Assembly: GCA_029204225.1 (NCBI GenBank) | Contig: CM055098.1 | Location: 50,651,983-50,715,982 of the forward strand | Source: Diphasiastrum complanatum | Lineage: Eukaryota > Streptophyta > Lycopodiopsida > Lycopodiales > Lycopodiaceae | Length of the DNA: 64,000 nucleotides | Direction: 5' to 3' | Part shown: in pieces, positions 1-10,415 of the stretch | Layout of the letters: every line of letters starts with the position of its first letter | Position numbering within the stretch: the first letter of the stretch is position 1 | Program-made: the position numbers and the translations under genes | Notes under the pieces: model-generated | Told to the model about the DNA's origin: nothing | Databases searched by the model: none | What the model saw: the letters and a program-made list of their open reading frames with translations, nothing else

Positions 1-180
1 GAGTCATGTGTACGACTAAGAATCATGCTAGAGCTAGTCAGTCATGGGTATTCTAACTTGTGCAAATGACTCAAAATTAAGTTTTGTTATTACGTCATAA
101 CCACTAACTATGCTCTGCCATGGTTTTCTACATATGCTCAGTTTAACGTGGTAGATTTGTTTGTCAACAGGCCATAAGCT

Positions 181-489
181 GGATGGGACTTTAAACACAG
201 AATTCTGGGCATTGGAAATGGATCTGCATTCTTTGAATCAAAACTAAGGATTGTGAGGTAAGCAATAGTTTATCTTTGTGCTCACTGTAGATTCAGTTCG
301 TGCAGAGTTCTTGTAGTGATATGGTTTGAGAAACAAATGTCAAGAACTAACTAGCTTAGCAGACCTCCCATGATTTATAGTTGAAGCATGAGGAAAAGGT
401 TTCAATTAAATTGCCAGCAGTTTTGTGGCTGAATTTTTGCCGACTTTAAAATGGATTTAATCTGAAACAGACATTCTGGAGAAAAAGAA
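181..489 (+). promoter_or_regulatory. possible 5' UTR with an intron upstream of the ZIP gene
   Basis: A good donor (GAG/GTAAGC) begins at 258 and a plausible acceptor (GAAACAG) ends at 470. Splicing would join a leader ending at 257 to 471-489, just before the ATG at 490. No coding potential is seen here. This is inferred from splice signals only. Confidence 0.3.
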
Positions 490-1896
490 ATGTTGAGCTC
501 ATTTCATTGTGGTCCTGAGGCAGAAGGTGACTGCAGAGATTCAGCAGAATCATTATGGCTGAAGACTGTTGCTATGCTCATGATTTTTTTTGCTAGTGCC
601 TTTGGAGTAGCATTACCCTTGATTGGTAAAAACACGACGTTTTTAAGAGCAGATGGGACTCTTTTTTGCATTGCAAAGCCCATGGCTGCTGGAGTAGTAC
701 TAGCAACTGGGTTTGTGCACATATTGCCTGATGCACTCGAAGCTTTGACCAGCCAATGCTTGCCAGAGTTTCCCTGGAGAAGGTTTCCGTGTGCAGGTTT
801 TATCTCAATGCTTGCAGCTTTGGGCACACTTCTGATTGAGTTTGTGGGCACAGAATTTATGAAAGGAAACACATCAATCAAAAGGAAAAGGATATAGTGA
901 AACTCTTTGCAGAGTAAAACGACTGAAGACATCTTGATAAGTTTACTGGAAAACAAGCAAACCCTAGAAAATAATGAACATGGGAGGAAGGAAAATATGC
1001 ACAAAGTAGGGATCCAAGCTCAGGCAGCTGCTGATGGTGACAACCATTTGGGAGGCGATTCTTGTGTGGATGGTACCCTTCACAATGTGCATAGACAACA
1101 GCTTAATCACAGACACCAAACTGCTTTGGATAAACATGAGCTGGAAAATGTTAGGCATGTGGTGATTTCTCAGGTGATGAGATTATACTCTATTTCTGTC
1201 TTTTTAAGATAAAAGGATGTTTGCTGAATCTAATTTATTTCTTTTGTAGGTTTTGGAACTTGGCATAATAACACATTCAGTCGTTATAGGAGTGTCATTG
1301 GGCGTATCTGAAAGTCCATGTACTATTAGGCCTTTGTTGGCAGCATTGTCATTTCATCAGTTTTTTGAAGGTTTTGCTCTTGGAGGCTGCGTCTCTCAGG
1401 TATTTCTCTGACACATGCATCTAGACCATTGAAATGATATTCATGTGATTTTTGGGAGAATGATGACACTTGATACAAAGTTGAATGAGAAGATTTAATG
1501 TGGAAAGGATTTTTTGTACTGAAATGGGATATTCTAGAAGCTTGCAATTTGCAGCACCTGACTTGTTCTTGAGCTTTTGAATTTAATAGGCTGGAATCTC
1601 GTCGTCCTCTTCAATACTCATGGCTTTTTTTTTTTACCATCACCACTCCAGCCAGCATTGGAGCTGGCATTGCTATATCTTCGTTTTACAACGTAAACAG
1701 TCCACAAGGTGTGATAATTGAGGGAGTTTTTGACTCAATATCAGCTGGCATACTTATTTACATGGCATTGGTCAGCTTGATAGCTTCCGACTTTCTTAGC
1801 GAACAGATGCGCTCTGACAGGAGAAAGCAAGCATTGTCGTATCTTTCCATCTTTTTGGGGGCGATGGTTATGTCATCTCTAGCTCTGTGGGCATAA
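490..1896 (+). pseudogene. ZIP-family zinc/iron transporter gene, disrupted
   Basis: ZIP proteins carry divalent metals (Zn, Fe, Mn) into the cytoplasm across the plasma or organelle membrane. Three exons fit GT-AG rules: 490-1173, 1250-1399 and 1590-1896. Exon 1 encodes TM1, TM2 (with ATGFVHILPDA) and TM3 (MLAALGTLLIEFVGT), then the variable loop. Exon 2 holds the ZIP signature [10 protein letters not shown] and the metal-site motif [11 protein letters not shown]. Exon 3 encodes the last helices and ends ...SSLALWA. Two lesions are visible. Adjacent in-frame stops TAG-TGA lie at 895-900 in the loop, with the frame continuing afterwards. A T run of 11 at 1625-1635 is one base too long, so exon 3 changes frame inside the conserved FFF-TTP segment. 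The loop is also His-poor (GIQAQAAAD where relatives read GIHAHAAHH). The ATG at 490 gives no signal peptide, unlike many plant ZIPs. The family is certain; pseudogene rather than sequence error is inferred. Confidence 0.85.
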
Positions 1897-3285
1897 GCCT
1901 GTGATTTCTTTATATTACATAAGTTATTGCCTTACATTGTATCTTTGTAAAGATCTATATTCCACGTAGAGATGCCATAAGCTTCTTTTTTTGGAAAAAC
2001 AAACATAGTTATTGTACAGGATTTGTTATGAACAAGAAGCATATCCCTTGCACAAGATTCGGTGCACATAAGGGGAAAAGTTAGATGCACACAGTGCTCT
2101 CTGAATATTTTCCTCATGTGAATTTTTTTGTGGAATATGAGGAAGTTAGAACCTGAAATCCTGGTAATTTTATGGTTTGATAATGCAATGCTGCAATGAG
2201 GTAATGTCCCATGGCCGTTGGTCCTATTTTTTCTGGCATAAGGGATGAAGTTAAAAGTTAAAACCAGTTCAATTAATGGCTTGATAGAAGGAATGTAGGA
2301 GATATGCGGTATATTCTTTCTCAATGGCGAGTGAGTGTGTGTTTTGCCCTGGCGCCTTTGAGGTAACAAAAGATGTTCATAAACAGCATGTAGGATATAT
2401 TTCACTCATCCTGTCTTAAAAAAATTACATTTTTCAATTAATGGATGTGAAAGTTTTGAGTTCTTACAATGAAACAGATAGCAAGCTTTGTGCTTATGGC
2501 CAACTAAATGCAGTGAGTATGCTTTTTGGTATTGGCACCTGGGAGATCACAGAGAATTGAACACAATCCAACCAACTCACCACATGTGGGAAGATCAAAT
2601 CTAGTGAGCATGGAGGTATATATGTTCATATCAATACCAACACTGTAACCAACAGAGCCAACGTTGGGGAATGGCTCATGTCATTCTTGTTTGCTTTTGT
2701 ATCATGTGAATTTGTGTGCAACTACTTAGCAAAGCTTGTTGGAAGTTATGAGGTGTTGGTGATGCCTCCTAAGGTGAATATTGCTTTTGTATACTCTGGT
2801 GAGGTTACAGTTCAATCTAGTGGAAATTGTTTTCATGCAACTGTTTGTTGGTTCAAAGTTGCAAGGTGGTGGTGTCAATGCCTTCATGTTGCAGTTCCTA
2901 TTTATGTGACTGTCAAATATGACCTACGTCCAATTTTTTGAATACACTTGGCCACTTGTGCAAGACATTGGTTGGGATGTGAAGTTGCATATTTATTTAG
3001 AAGTAATAACCGTCCAACTTTAAGTGTTGTAAGTTATGTTTCAATTTAGCAAATATTTTAGTACAACTACTCAATGGAGCTAGTTGGTAGTTACAAGGTG
3101 GTGGCATGTGCCTCACAAAGTGAATATTGCTTTTTGTATGGTACAATTAGGTTACATTTGAACTAGAGATTGTGCTCTTGCTTCAATAGCAGTCTCATTT
3201 TAGGCTCGGCCCCTCTGGGCCTCGCCCAATTTTTTTTGGAAATCCTTACTGGGCAGAATGGCCTTTGCCCGGCTCCTTCCATTGT
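1897..3285. other. non-coding stretch with a diverged direct repeat
   Basis: No convincing coding sequence was seen downstream of the ZIP gene. A segment at about 2718-2830 recurs imperfectly at 3062-3175: both read through an 'acttagcaaagcttgttgg'-like start, then 'gtgaatattgctttt', then a gaggttac-type stretch. They look like two copies of one old dispersed or tandem repeat. Confidence 0.5.
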
Positions 3286-3513
3286 GTAATGGATACCTGA
3301 AATTTTTTCAGAAGCACATTACAAAGCATAATAGGCAGGTTTGACTTTGACTGATTAACACAAATGTGCCACGTGGCAGTTGTCCGGAATCCATACGGAC
3401 GGGCACAGACAGGCAGAAAAAAGAAGTGCAGAATCTGCCTTTGAAAATAACACACATTTTTTGCTTTCTAATTTATCTAAAAATGGGCATAATATGCATA
3501 AGGTATCCATTAC
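3286..3513. repeat. foldback or MITE-like element with 13-bp terminal inverted repeats
   Basis: GTAATGGATACCT at 3286-3298 is matched exactly by its reverse complement at 3501-3513, enclosing about 200 non-coding bases. Similarity does not continue inward beyond the termini. No clear target-site duplication was seen, so assignment to a transposon class is uncertain. Confidence 0.4.
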
Positions 3514-4400
3514 GTGGTGGGTGAGGGATTGGAATTTTCATAAAGTTATGGCTATATGTTTGCACATGTTCATGTAGCATTATGAAGCTAACGATAATCA
3601 GAATTTACCTTTTTAAACATGCATATGTGTGCCTTTAGTAAAACATGATCTTTAAAATTTGTACTCTTCAAACTTGAAATCTTGTACAAAGAATCTCCCT
3701 AATCTCCCTTCAGATGGTGTGAGTTGATAGTTAGTAGCTCACACATTTTAGTGAATTCTGCATGCTAGTGATTCACTCCCAAAATCAATTCGAAGCATCA
3801 ACATTGGCTATTACCATTGTTAATGCTTCAAGGTATCACTACCTTGCCGTTCTACGTTGCCTTGCATTTTGATAAGTTTATATTCCTTTTAGACTTGAGC
3901 ATTATCATATAGTAGTGTATTAACAAGTAAAACTACCAAAGTAATCTATGCTCATTGATACAAAATTGGTAATGCAAAAACATGGTTGTTTTTTTTTAGT
4001 ACGTGATCATGTATGTTGTTAATTTTGTTTAGGGTGTGTTTATATGGAAACATGGTTGGCCTTTATAGTATGCGTTCATGCATGTTGTTGATTTTGTTAA
4101 GGGGGCGATGAAGTATATAGTTGGCTTTGTTGGAAGGTTGTCCAACATCCTATTTATGTCCATTTTTCTCTTGTGATTAAGCTCTTATTGTGGTGATTTC
4201 CATTTCTAATCACTCTTTTCTAAGTGGTATCTAAGAAGTTCGTGTTAAAAATTACATTTTGCCTACCTTAGTAGATAACAAATTCTATTGTACTTCATAT
4301 AGTATCAATAAAACTCCATGGGATCAGAACTTGCTCAACTGTTATTTGATAGTTGTTAACAATAATCAAACTAAGGCTAATAGATAGATATCGGTAGAAG
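3514..4400. other. AT-rich non-coding stretch
   Basis: I see no gene here. There is a loose internal repeat around 3990-4100, where two segments share 'catggttg...tgtatgttgttgattttgtt'-type text. Confidence 0.4.
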
Positions 4401-4438
4401 CCTAGTGGGAGTTAATGGTCACAACAGAGACAACATCA

Positions 4439-5745
4439 TGGTCCAGTGTCGTCGAACAGAGTCCGTTTTTCAGATCGTCTCTTCCGTCCTGTGCTGCACG
4501 CCGAGACGAATCCACATGACTAAACCTGGCTCCAAACAGTTTAGTACTCATAGTGAAACGTGCGTCCGAACCAGAAACCCTAAACGTAGTCCCGGGATTC
4601 TCGGTACGTCGAGCTAGGAATTGGTCGAATTCAGTAAAAAATAGTCAAACCTTCGGACGGGAGGTGTCCACAAGTTTGTGGGCTCGACACGAACCCACAA
4701 GACCATTTGCAGTTCAATTCCAAAATCGTTTTTCTGGAAACGCCCTTTATGTTTGAGGGAATGCCACGAAATGGACTACTTTTCAACATTCCCGAGAAAT
4801 GGTCTAGTGTCCTTGAACAGAGTTCGTTTTTTAGACCCTCTGTTCCGTCATGTGTTGCACGCTGAGATGAACCCACAGGACTAAACCGGACTCCAAACGG
4901 TTCAGTACTCACAACAAAACATGTGTCCGAACCATAAACCCTAAACGTAGTCCTGGGATTCGAGGCCCGTTGAGTCAGGAATTGGTCGGATTCAGTAATA
5001 AATGGTCAGAACTTCGGATGGGAGGTGTACACAGGTTCATGGGCTTGACATGAACCCACATGACCATTTGCAGCTCATTTCCAACGTCATTTGTCCGGAA
5101 ACGTCCTTTCTGTAAGGGGGAATGCCACTAAATGGACTACTTTCCAACATTTTTAAGAAATGGTCCAGTGTCGCCAAACGGAGTCCGTTTTTAAGACCCT
5201 CTGTAACATCCTGTGCTGCACGCCGGGACGAATCCGCAGGACTAGACTGGACTCCAAACAGTTTCGTACTCACAGCGAAACGTGCATCCAAATCAGAAAC
5301 CCTAAACGCAGTCATGGGATTATAGGCCCGTCGAGCCAGAAATTGGTCAAATTCAGTAAAAAATAGTCAGAATCTCGGACGGTAGGTGTCCAGAGGTTTG
5401 TAAGCTCAACATGAATCCACTGGACCAGTTGTTACTCAATTCTGACATCGTATGCTTGAAAACGCCCTTCGTGCCTGGAGGAACGCCACTAGGGCACAAT
5501 AAATGGACTATTTTTTGACATTTTCGAGAAGTAGTCCAGTATCGCCGAACGGGCTCCGTCTTGCATGCCATATGTTTCATCCAGTCCTGCACGTCGAGAC
5601 GAACCCGCATCAACAAACCGGGATCCAAGCAGTTCAGTATGCATAGAGAAACGTGCATTCAAGCCAGGAGCAGTCCAGAGAATTGTAAAGATATCGAGTT
5701 TTTGAGAAATCAAGGCATGCACATGCACACTCATACACACACCTT
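4439..5745. repeat. tandem satellite, unit about 361 bp, four diverged copies
   Basis: The landmark 'tggtccagtgtcg' recurs at 4439, 4800, 5161 and 5532, giving spacings of 361, 361 and 371 bp. Within each unit the same landmarks recur in order: a 'ctgtgctgcacgc' block, a 'cagtactcacagcgaaacgtg' block, an 'aaccctaaacg' block, a 'gtcagaattcgg'-like block and an 'aacgcccttcgtg' block. The last copy runs into a short AC-rich tail with 'gcatgcacatgcacactcat'. Related pieces occur at 14735-14791 and 19412-19710. Open reading frames across it are short and not conserved, so it is not coding. Confidence 0.85.
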
Positions 5746-6380
5746 GGACGGATTGGATCGAGGCGGATTTATTCCGACCCTTTGTATATTTTCAACCCTT
5801 TGTATTTTTTCGACCCTTTGTACTATCAACTCAGAAATCCAAATTTCTGACCGATAGTATCGGTTTTTACAATGGGTCAAATTTATACACTGGGTCGAAA
5901 AGTAACATAGTATCAAAAAATAAACAAAGGGTAAAAAATTTATACTGGGGTGAAAATATGCACATGGGTCGGATTTATCGACCCGATCTAGGGTCGAACA
6001 TGCCAGATAATTTTTGCCTCGATCCAAGGTCGGAAAATCTCCTTTTGACAAGGATGACATTGGGTCAGAAAAAATCCGACACTGGATTTTTGACCTTCTG
6101 AAAAACTCGAGCCTTCTTTTTCTTGGTTTTGTATAGCTTTCAGGATGCTCATTATTGAGGCTGAGTGCCAACAAAACACACATACATACCACATGCATGA
6201 ACAACATATTCACTTTGAATTGTGGGCCGCTCATTAACAAACATTTGCAAACACAGATACCACCCGTCAACCTTTTTATTAAGATACTCCATGTGCTATT
6301 GTTGAACATGGTTAAATTTTGACCCCTACTAGGGCCGAGATGTGTGAGATATGTTAGATATTCGACATGCGAGATGTGCC
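5746..6380. repeat. non-coding segment rich in 'gaccctttgta' and 'gggtcg' words
   Basis: The left part repeats 'cgaccctttgta' several times (5778-5825). The right part carries near-complements such as 'caaagggta' and 'tgggtcg' (5884-6000), so the segment could partly fold on itself. No gene is supported. It may be the body of the repeat element that ends at 6450. Confidence 0.35.
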
Positions 6381-6450
6381 ACCATCCAAATCATCGGCCG
6401 CCACCTAGATCGGCCTCCATTGCCCGTCAACAACGGGCACTCTTTATTAG
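6381..6450 (+). mobile_element. Helitron-like 3' terminus, plus orientation
   Basis: A hairpin GCCCGT-CAACA-ACGGGC (6422-6438) is followed 8 bases later by TTAG (6447-6450) and then T of a TA repeat. Helitrons end in a short GC-rich hairpin 10-12 bases before CTRR and insert between A and T. TTAG is a one-base variant of CTAG. Sister copies at 27049 and 27154 have the canonical CTAG. The upstream text 'atcatcggccgccacctaga' is shared with the other copies. Confidence 0.6.
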
Positions 6451-6461
6451 TATATATATAT

Positions 6462-6484
6462 CAACGACGGGCACTCTTTATTAG
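6462..6484 (+). mobile_element. truncated Helitron-like 3' terminus
   Basis: Only the right half of the hairpin and the terminal ACTCTTTATTAG remain, embedded in TA repeats 12 bases after the end at 6450. Confidence 0.45.
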
Positions 6485-6496
6485 TATATATATATA

Positions 6497-6641
6497 TACT
6501 AATAAAGAGTGCCTGTTGTTGACGGGCAATGGAGGCCGATCTAGGTGGCGGCATATATATACTAATAAATAGTGCCCGTCGTTGACAGGCAATGGAGGCC
6601 GATCTAGGTGACGGCCGATGATTTGGATGGTGGCCGATTCC
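6497..6641 (-). mobile_element. two Helitron-like 3' termini, minus orientation
   Basis: Read on the minus strand, ends lie at 6497 and 6560, each starting on the plus strand with CTAATAAA and followed inward by the imperfect GCCCGTCAACGACGGGC-type hairpin, 'aatggaggccgatctaggtg', and, for the outer copy, 'ccgatgatttggatggtgg'. They mirror the plus-strand copy at 6381-6450 and form a large inverted repeat around a TA core. Confidence 0.55.
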
Positions 6642-6659
6642 GCACAGCTCGCATCTCAA

Positions 6660-7345
6660 GTATCTAACATTCGAGTCTTTGGAAACATTCAAGTCTTTAA
6701 AAAACTTTGAGTCTTGGAAAAATTCGAGTCTTCAGAAAAATTTGAGTCTTCGAAAAAATTCGACTTGATAGTACAAAGGGTCCTTCGATCCTTCGGAAAA
6801 ATTTGAGTTGACAGTTCAAGTCTTTATAAAGATTCGATGTTTTGAAAAATTTCGAGTCTTTCAAAAAATTTGAGTCATTTGAAAAATCCGATCCGTTGGA
6901 AAATTTTGAGTCTATGAAAAATTCGAGTTATTGGAGAAATTCGAGTCACTAAAAAATTTGAGTCATTGGATTCGAGTCTTTGATAAAATTCGAATCTTTT
7001 GAACAATTTGATCCTTTGGAAAAATTCGAGTCGTTGGAAAAATTTGAGTCTTTTTAAAAATTCGAGTCGACCAAAAAATTCGTGCTACTCCAAAAATTCC
7101 AGTCTATCCAAAACTTCGAGTCCTCAAAAATTCAGGTCGTTCAAAAATTCGAGTCTTTGAAAAAATTTGAGCCTTTTGAACAATTCAAGTCCCTGGAAAA
7201 ATTTGAGTCATTGGAAAAATTTGAGTCTTTTCTAAAAACATTCGAGTTGTTCCAAAAATTCGAGTCTTCGGAAAAATTCAACTCGTTCCAAAAATTCAAG
7301 TCTTTCAAAAAATTCGAGTGTTCGGAAAAAATCAACCCCAATAGC
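6660..7345. repeat. degenerate minisatellite, about 18-bp unit
   Basis: Variants of 'ttcgagtctttggaaaaa' repeat for nearly 700 bases with many substitutions and small indels. One frame reads as a run of KFESLE-like hexads, but this follows from the repeat unit and does not indicate a gene. Confidence 0.8.
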
Positions 7346-7843
7346 CTCATCTACTCCACCCCATTTCTTTTCTCCTCTAGCCCACTCACACTTACACACA
7401 CACATCCATAGTGAAAGAAAGAACAAACATGTGGAATTCAATTCTAGATTTTGAAAAGCTCAATATATAGTTCCAAGTGCAAGATGATATTATTTGAGGA
7501 TTTAGAATGGTATGTTCACATTAGTTCTTTTGTATCCTTGTAGAAATTGACATGTTTATGCATCTCCTATGTGCATCAATGTTTGAAAGGCATGTGTAAC
7601 TAACAAATAGGCCTTATAATTGAATCACTTTGTAGCTTATTGTCATTTGCAATTATATATAACCTTCATCAAAATCACTTGGAGGTAGATAATAGAATGA
7701 TGTAATTTTAAAGCTTAAGAAGAATGACGTATAACATATAGGACAATATATACTAATTTTATTACTTCCCTTGTTATGTGTACTTTGTAGACATTGATAG
7801 CGATGTGTTTAAAGGTCCTACGGGTACGTCCTAGATGTTGATA
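7346..7843. other. non-coding stretch
   Basis: AT-rich sequence with no recognised gene or repeat family. Confidence 0.4.
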
Positions 7844-7955
<112 letters not shown>

Positions 7956-7972
7956 GATATTAAAATCACAGT

Positions 7973-8044
7973 AAGGCTCTCTTGGATTTTTACAATTTGT
8001 TTCTATGGAAGGCTCTCTTGGATTCTTACAATTTGTTTCTATGG
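7973..8044. repeat. 36-bp tandem duplication
   Basis: The unit beginning 'aaggctctcttggat' and ending 'gtttctatgg' occurs twice in a row (7973-8008 and 8009-8044) with one mismatch, in the gap between the CT and GA tracts. Confidence 0.85.
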
Positions 8045-8075
8045 AACTCGCATAAAAAATTATTTACCTGAGCAG

Positions 8076-8077
<2 letters not shown>

Positions 8078-8169
<92 letters not shown>

Positions 8170-8170
8170 C
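8078..8170. repeat. (GA)n microsatellite
   Basis: A nearly pure GA run, complementary to the CT run at 7844-7952. Confidence 0.98.
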
Positions 8171-8368
8171 TTTTGATTAGCATCATATTCATCAAAACCA
8201 TATTTTTGGAGAATTGTCTCCTATATTCACATTATAAATAACATGTAATAAAAATATGCAACAATACCAAATAAGCATAGGGAGTGCAAAAACTATCTTG
8301 AATAGTTTCAGGAAGCTCAAAAAGGAGAAAAACATGATGCAAATTATACAATGGTTGAATGCAAATCT

Positions 8369-8490
8369 TCAAGGAGCGCCTGTGTTTTGAGGAGATGCAA
8401 ACCTCGGGTCATTGGGATTTCTTGGTTGAATTCTTAAAGAGCGCTTGTGTTTTGCGGAGATCAAATCTCGAGTCATTTGGAGCTGGGGAT
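8369..8490. repeat. two-copy tandem repeat, about 61 bp
   Basis: 'gagcgcctgtgttttgagg' near 8373 recurs as 'gagcgcttgtgttttgcgg' near 8439, each followed by a 'gagatc...ctcg(g/a)gtcatt' stretch. The surrounding 8180-9180 has no recognised gene. Confidence 0.6.
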
Positions 8491-9239
8491 TCATAAGGTG
8501 CAGACCTACATCTCCTCCATCATTTAATAGTAATGGTATTGATAAGAAATGATAAGCTCTAACAAAGGAACTCCTTACTTTCATAAGCAAAAGAAAGGCC
8601 TATCTAGCATCATTTCAACCAAGACATGCATTCAAACTTCCATGTTGAACAATAGAACATCATGTATCAATGGCAGTTTGCTTTGACCAACATATCATTG
8701 TATAGCATAATAATCTCACCATTGCAAGTTTATTACAATAACAAACCCCATCGTTATAACATCAATGCACAATGTACAGGTGAAGAAATTCGATAGACTC
8801 CAGCGATAGGCTTCACGCTTGTCACTTTTCATATTTGAAATCGAGTTGGATTGGCTTTGGGCTATAACATATCTCCTGTCATGGCCTTACAGCAAGCAAC
8901 ACCTAAACTTGAAGAGAATCAGGCCTCCAGAATACGAAAGCAGCGGCTGCCATCTGTATCTCCTGCGCATCAGTGGCCACCATGATGAATCCAATCCAGT
9001 TCGATTCTTGGCTTCGGCCAGCAAGATCTTGAGCCACAAATTTAGGGCAACCTATTGCAATTGATACTGGAAAAGTCGATCAGGCCGCATACCCATAGCT
9101 ATAATCACAAATGAAATTGCAGCAGACTAATAATAAAAGCAATGGATCAAGCTAAAAGGAGTAAAGGCATGAGTATGTCACAGTGGTTCACAATGCTGGG
9201 TATACACGACAGTGTGCAAATTGCCTGTAGAATGGAAGA

Positions 9240-9462
9240 GATGGTGAACTATAGTGCTTGCCTTTGGTGAGGGGTAGACAATGAATCCAAGCTTGGATTT
9301 CTTTCCAAAATTGATAGAGAATCGCTCCAACAAGAGTGACCCTAATCTAGAGCCTATTTTTTTCACCAACAACGTTGAAGATCAAGAAGCCCTGCAACCC
9401 AGAGCAGTTATCTGCAAGCTTTCTCACACGATCCATGCAGCAATCCACTATCTCCTTTCCAA
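9240..9462 (-). pseudogene. alpha-tubulin gene fragment
   Basis: On the minus strand the translation runs [18 protein letters not shown] and [11 protein letters not shown]. After a one-base frameshift it continues [20 protein letters not shown] and KLGFIVYPSP. This is the alpha-tubulin segment that includes part of the nucleotide-binding region, roughly residues 110-180 of the usual 450. A stop and the frameshift lie where the glycine-rich GGTGSG loop should be (near 9370-9380). No start, no other tubulin exons and no intact frame are present. It sits next to pieces of unrelated genes on the same strand, which suggests capture by a transposon or fusion of processed copies. The family assignment is firm from the motif run; the mechanism is inferred. 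Confidence 0.85.
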
Positions 9463-9582
9463 CTGCACAGTCATGCCATCATTTTAGAAATGTAAATCCA
9501 CATCTATATCAGATCCTTGTGTGCTAACAAAGGTGCTGCGGCATCAATTATGATAGATGGTACACACATTGATGAGGAATAT

Positions 9583-9782
9583 TCACATAAGCGGTATCCA
9601 AGCAAGAAGCCATATCCTCCTGCATAGCGGTTCTAACAAAACACACAGCCCATTGGTGTGCTGATGAGCAAGAATGTAGCACTCAGACTCCTTCCCGTTC
9701 TGAGTGAAGATCAAAGGCAAGGGACCGGGAATCCTACACACACTCCATCGCGATACCATTGCTGCCAAAGGATCCCAGTAGG
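9583..9782 (-). pseudogene. unidentified captured coding fragment
   Basis: In frame with the BRR2-like piece, the minus strand reads GPLPLIFTQNGKESECYILA then HQHTNGLCVLL. The composition and the HTNGLCV stretch look like real protein. It faintly recalls the Abitram (FAM206) family motif HSNRLCVI, but I cannot confirm that. It lies between the BRR2-like and tubulin pieces, all in one orientation. Confidence 0.35.
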
Positions 9783-9855
9783 TGCAGCATATTTTGCGTT
9801 GAATCCAATAGGCATCAATATCCTGCACGTTCAGCCCTTCATCGGCCTCTTGCAT
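9783..9855 (-). pseudogene. short fragment resembling BRR2 (U5 snRNP helicase)
   Basis: The minus-strand peptide contains EGLNVQDIDAYWIQRKI. This matches the N-terminal 'LNVQDIDAYWLQRKI' motif of plant BRR2-type DExD/H spliceosomal helicases, a protein of about 2,170 residues. Only some 24 residues are kept. The frame continues into sequence that does not look like BRR2, so it is a captured exon fragment and not a gene. Confidence 0.6.
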
Positions 9856-10058
9856 CTCTTCATTATGAGAACCAAACTGGAATTTGCACGCTACTCATAC
9901 CGCTTGAAGCGAGCGTGAGCTTCTACACCTCCTCCCACATGCACCATCTTTCTTCCTTCATCCTCCGCAGAGAATGTCACCCCAGTTAGAGAGAAAGAGA
10001 GAGCACGCGCTCTCGGGGCAAATAAAATTTCAAATATACTTATGTGTGCGTGCGCCGA

Positions 10059-10300
10059 AAAAAAAAAAAAAAAAGTGGCTTGTATGTGTTATTTCTTTTA
10101 CCCTATTTTTTAAAATGTCCTGTAGCTTTTTTCTGTGTAGAATCGGTGACATTTCTCACGGGCAGTGTGCGACATTTTTGGCGGCACAGGGTTAATTTTT
10201 TTACGGCAACCCTGACACTCTCTCTCTCTAAAATATCTTTATATAGATATATATATATATATATATATAGTTTGTGTGTGTGTGTGTGTGTGTGTGCGCG
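10059..10300. repeat. simple repeats: A run, (AT)n and (GT)n
   Basis: An A run lies at about 10059-10074, a TA tract at about 10245-10270 and a GT tract at about 10273-10298. Confidence 0.9.
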
Positions 10301-10302
10301 CG

Positions 10303-10415
10303 CATTAGGTTTAGGCTCATTAGGCATTAGGGTTAGGCTTTAGACATTAATCATTAGAGTTAGGCTTTAGGTATTCGACATTAGACATTGGGCTTTGGGC
10401 TTTAGGCCTTAGGCA
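10303..10415. repeat. degenerate telomere-like TTAGG repeat
   Basis: About 110 bases are made of variants such as ttaggtttaggc, cattagggttaggc, tttagac and tttaggcctt. They resemble the plant telomere unit TTTAGGG and the TTAGGC type but match neither exactly. It may be an eroded interstitial telomere or an unrelated minisatellite. Confidence 0.5.

Noticed and set aside
1932-2405. 157-residue minus-strand frame downstream of the ZIP gene
   Set aside because: No recognisable motif and ordinary AT-rich composition; it probably overlaps the ZIP 3' trailer.
4405-5857. Several 60-100 residue frames across the satellite
   Set aside because: Equivalent frames are not kept between the four satellite copies.
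7082-7441. Open frame of KFESLE-like repeats
   Set aside because: It follows from the 18-bp minisatellite period; the array is degenerate, with stops in neighbouring units.
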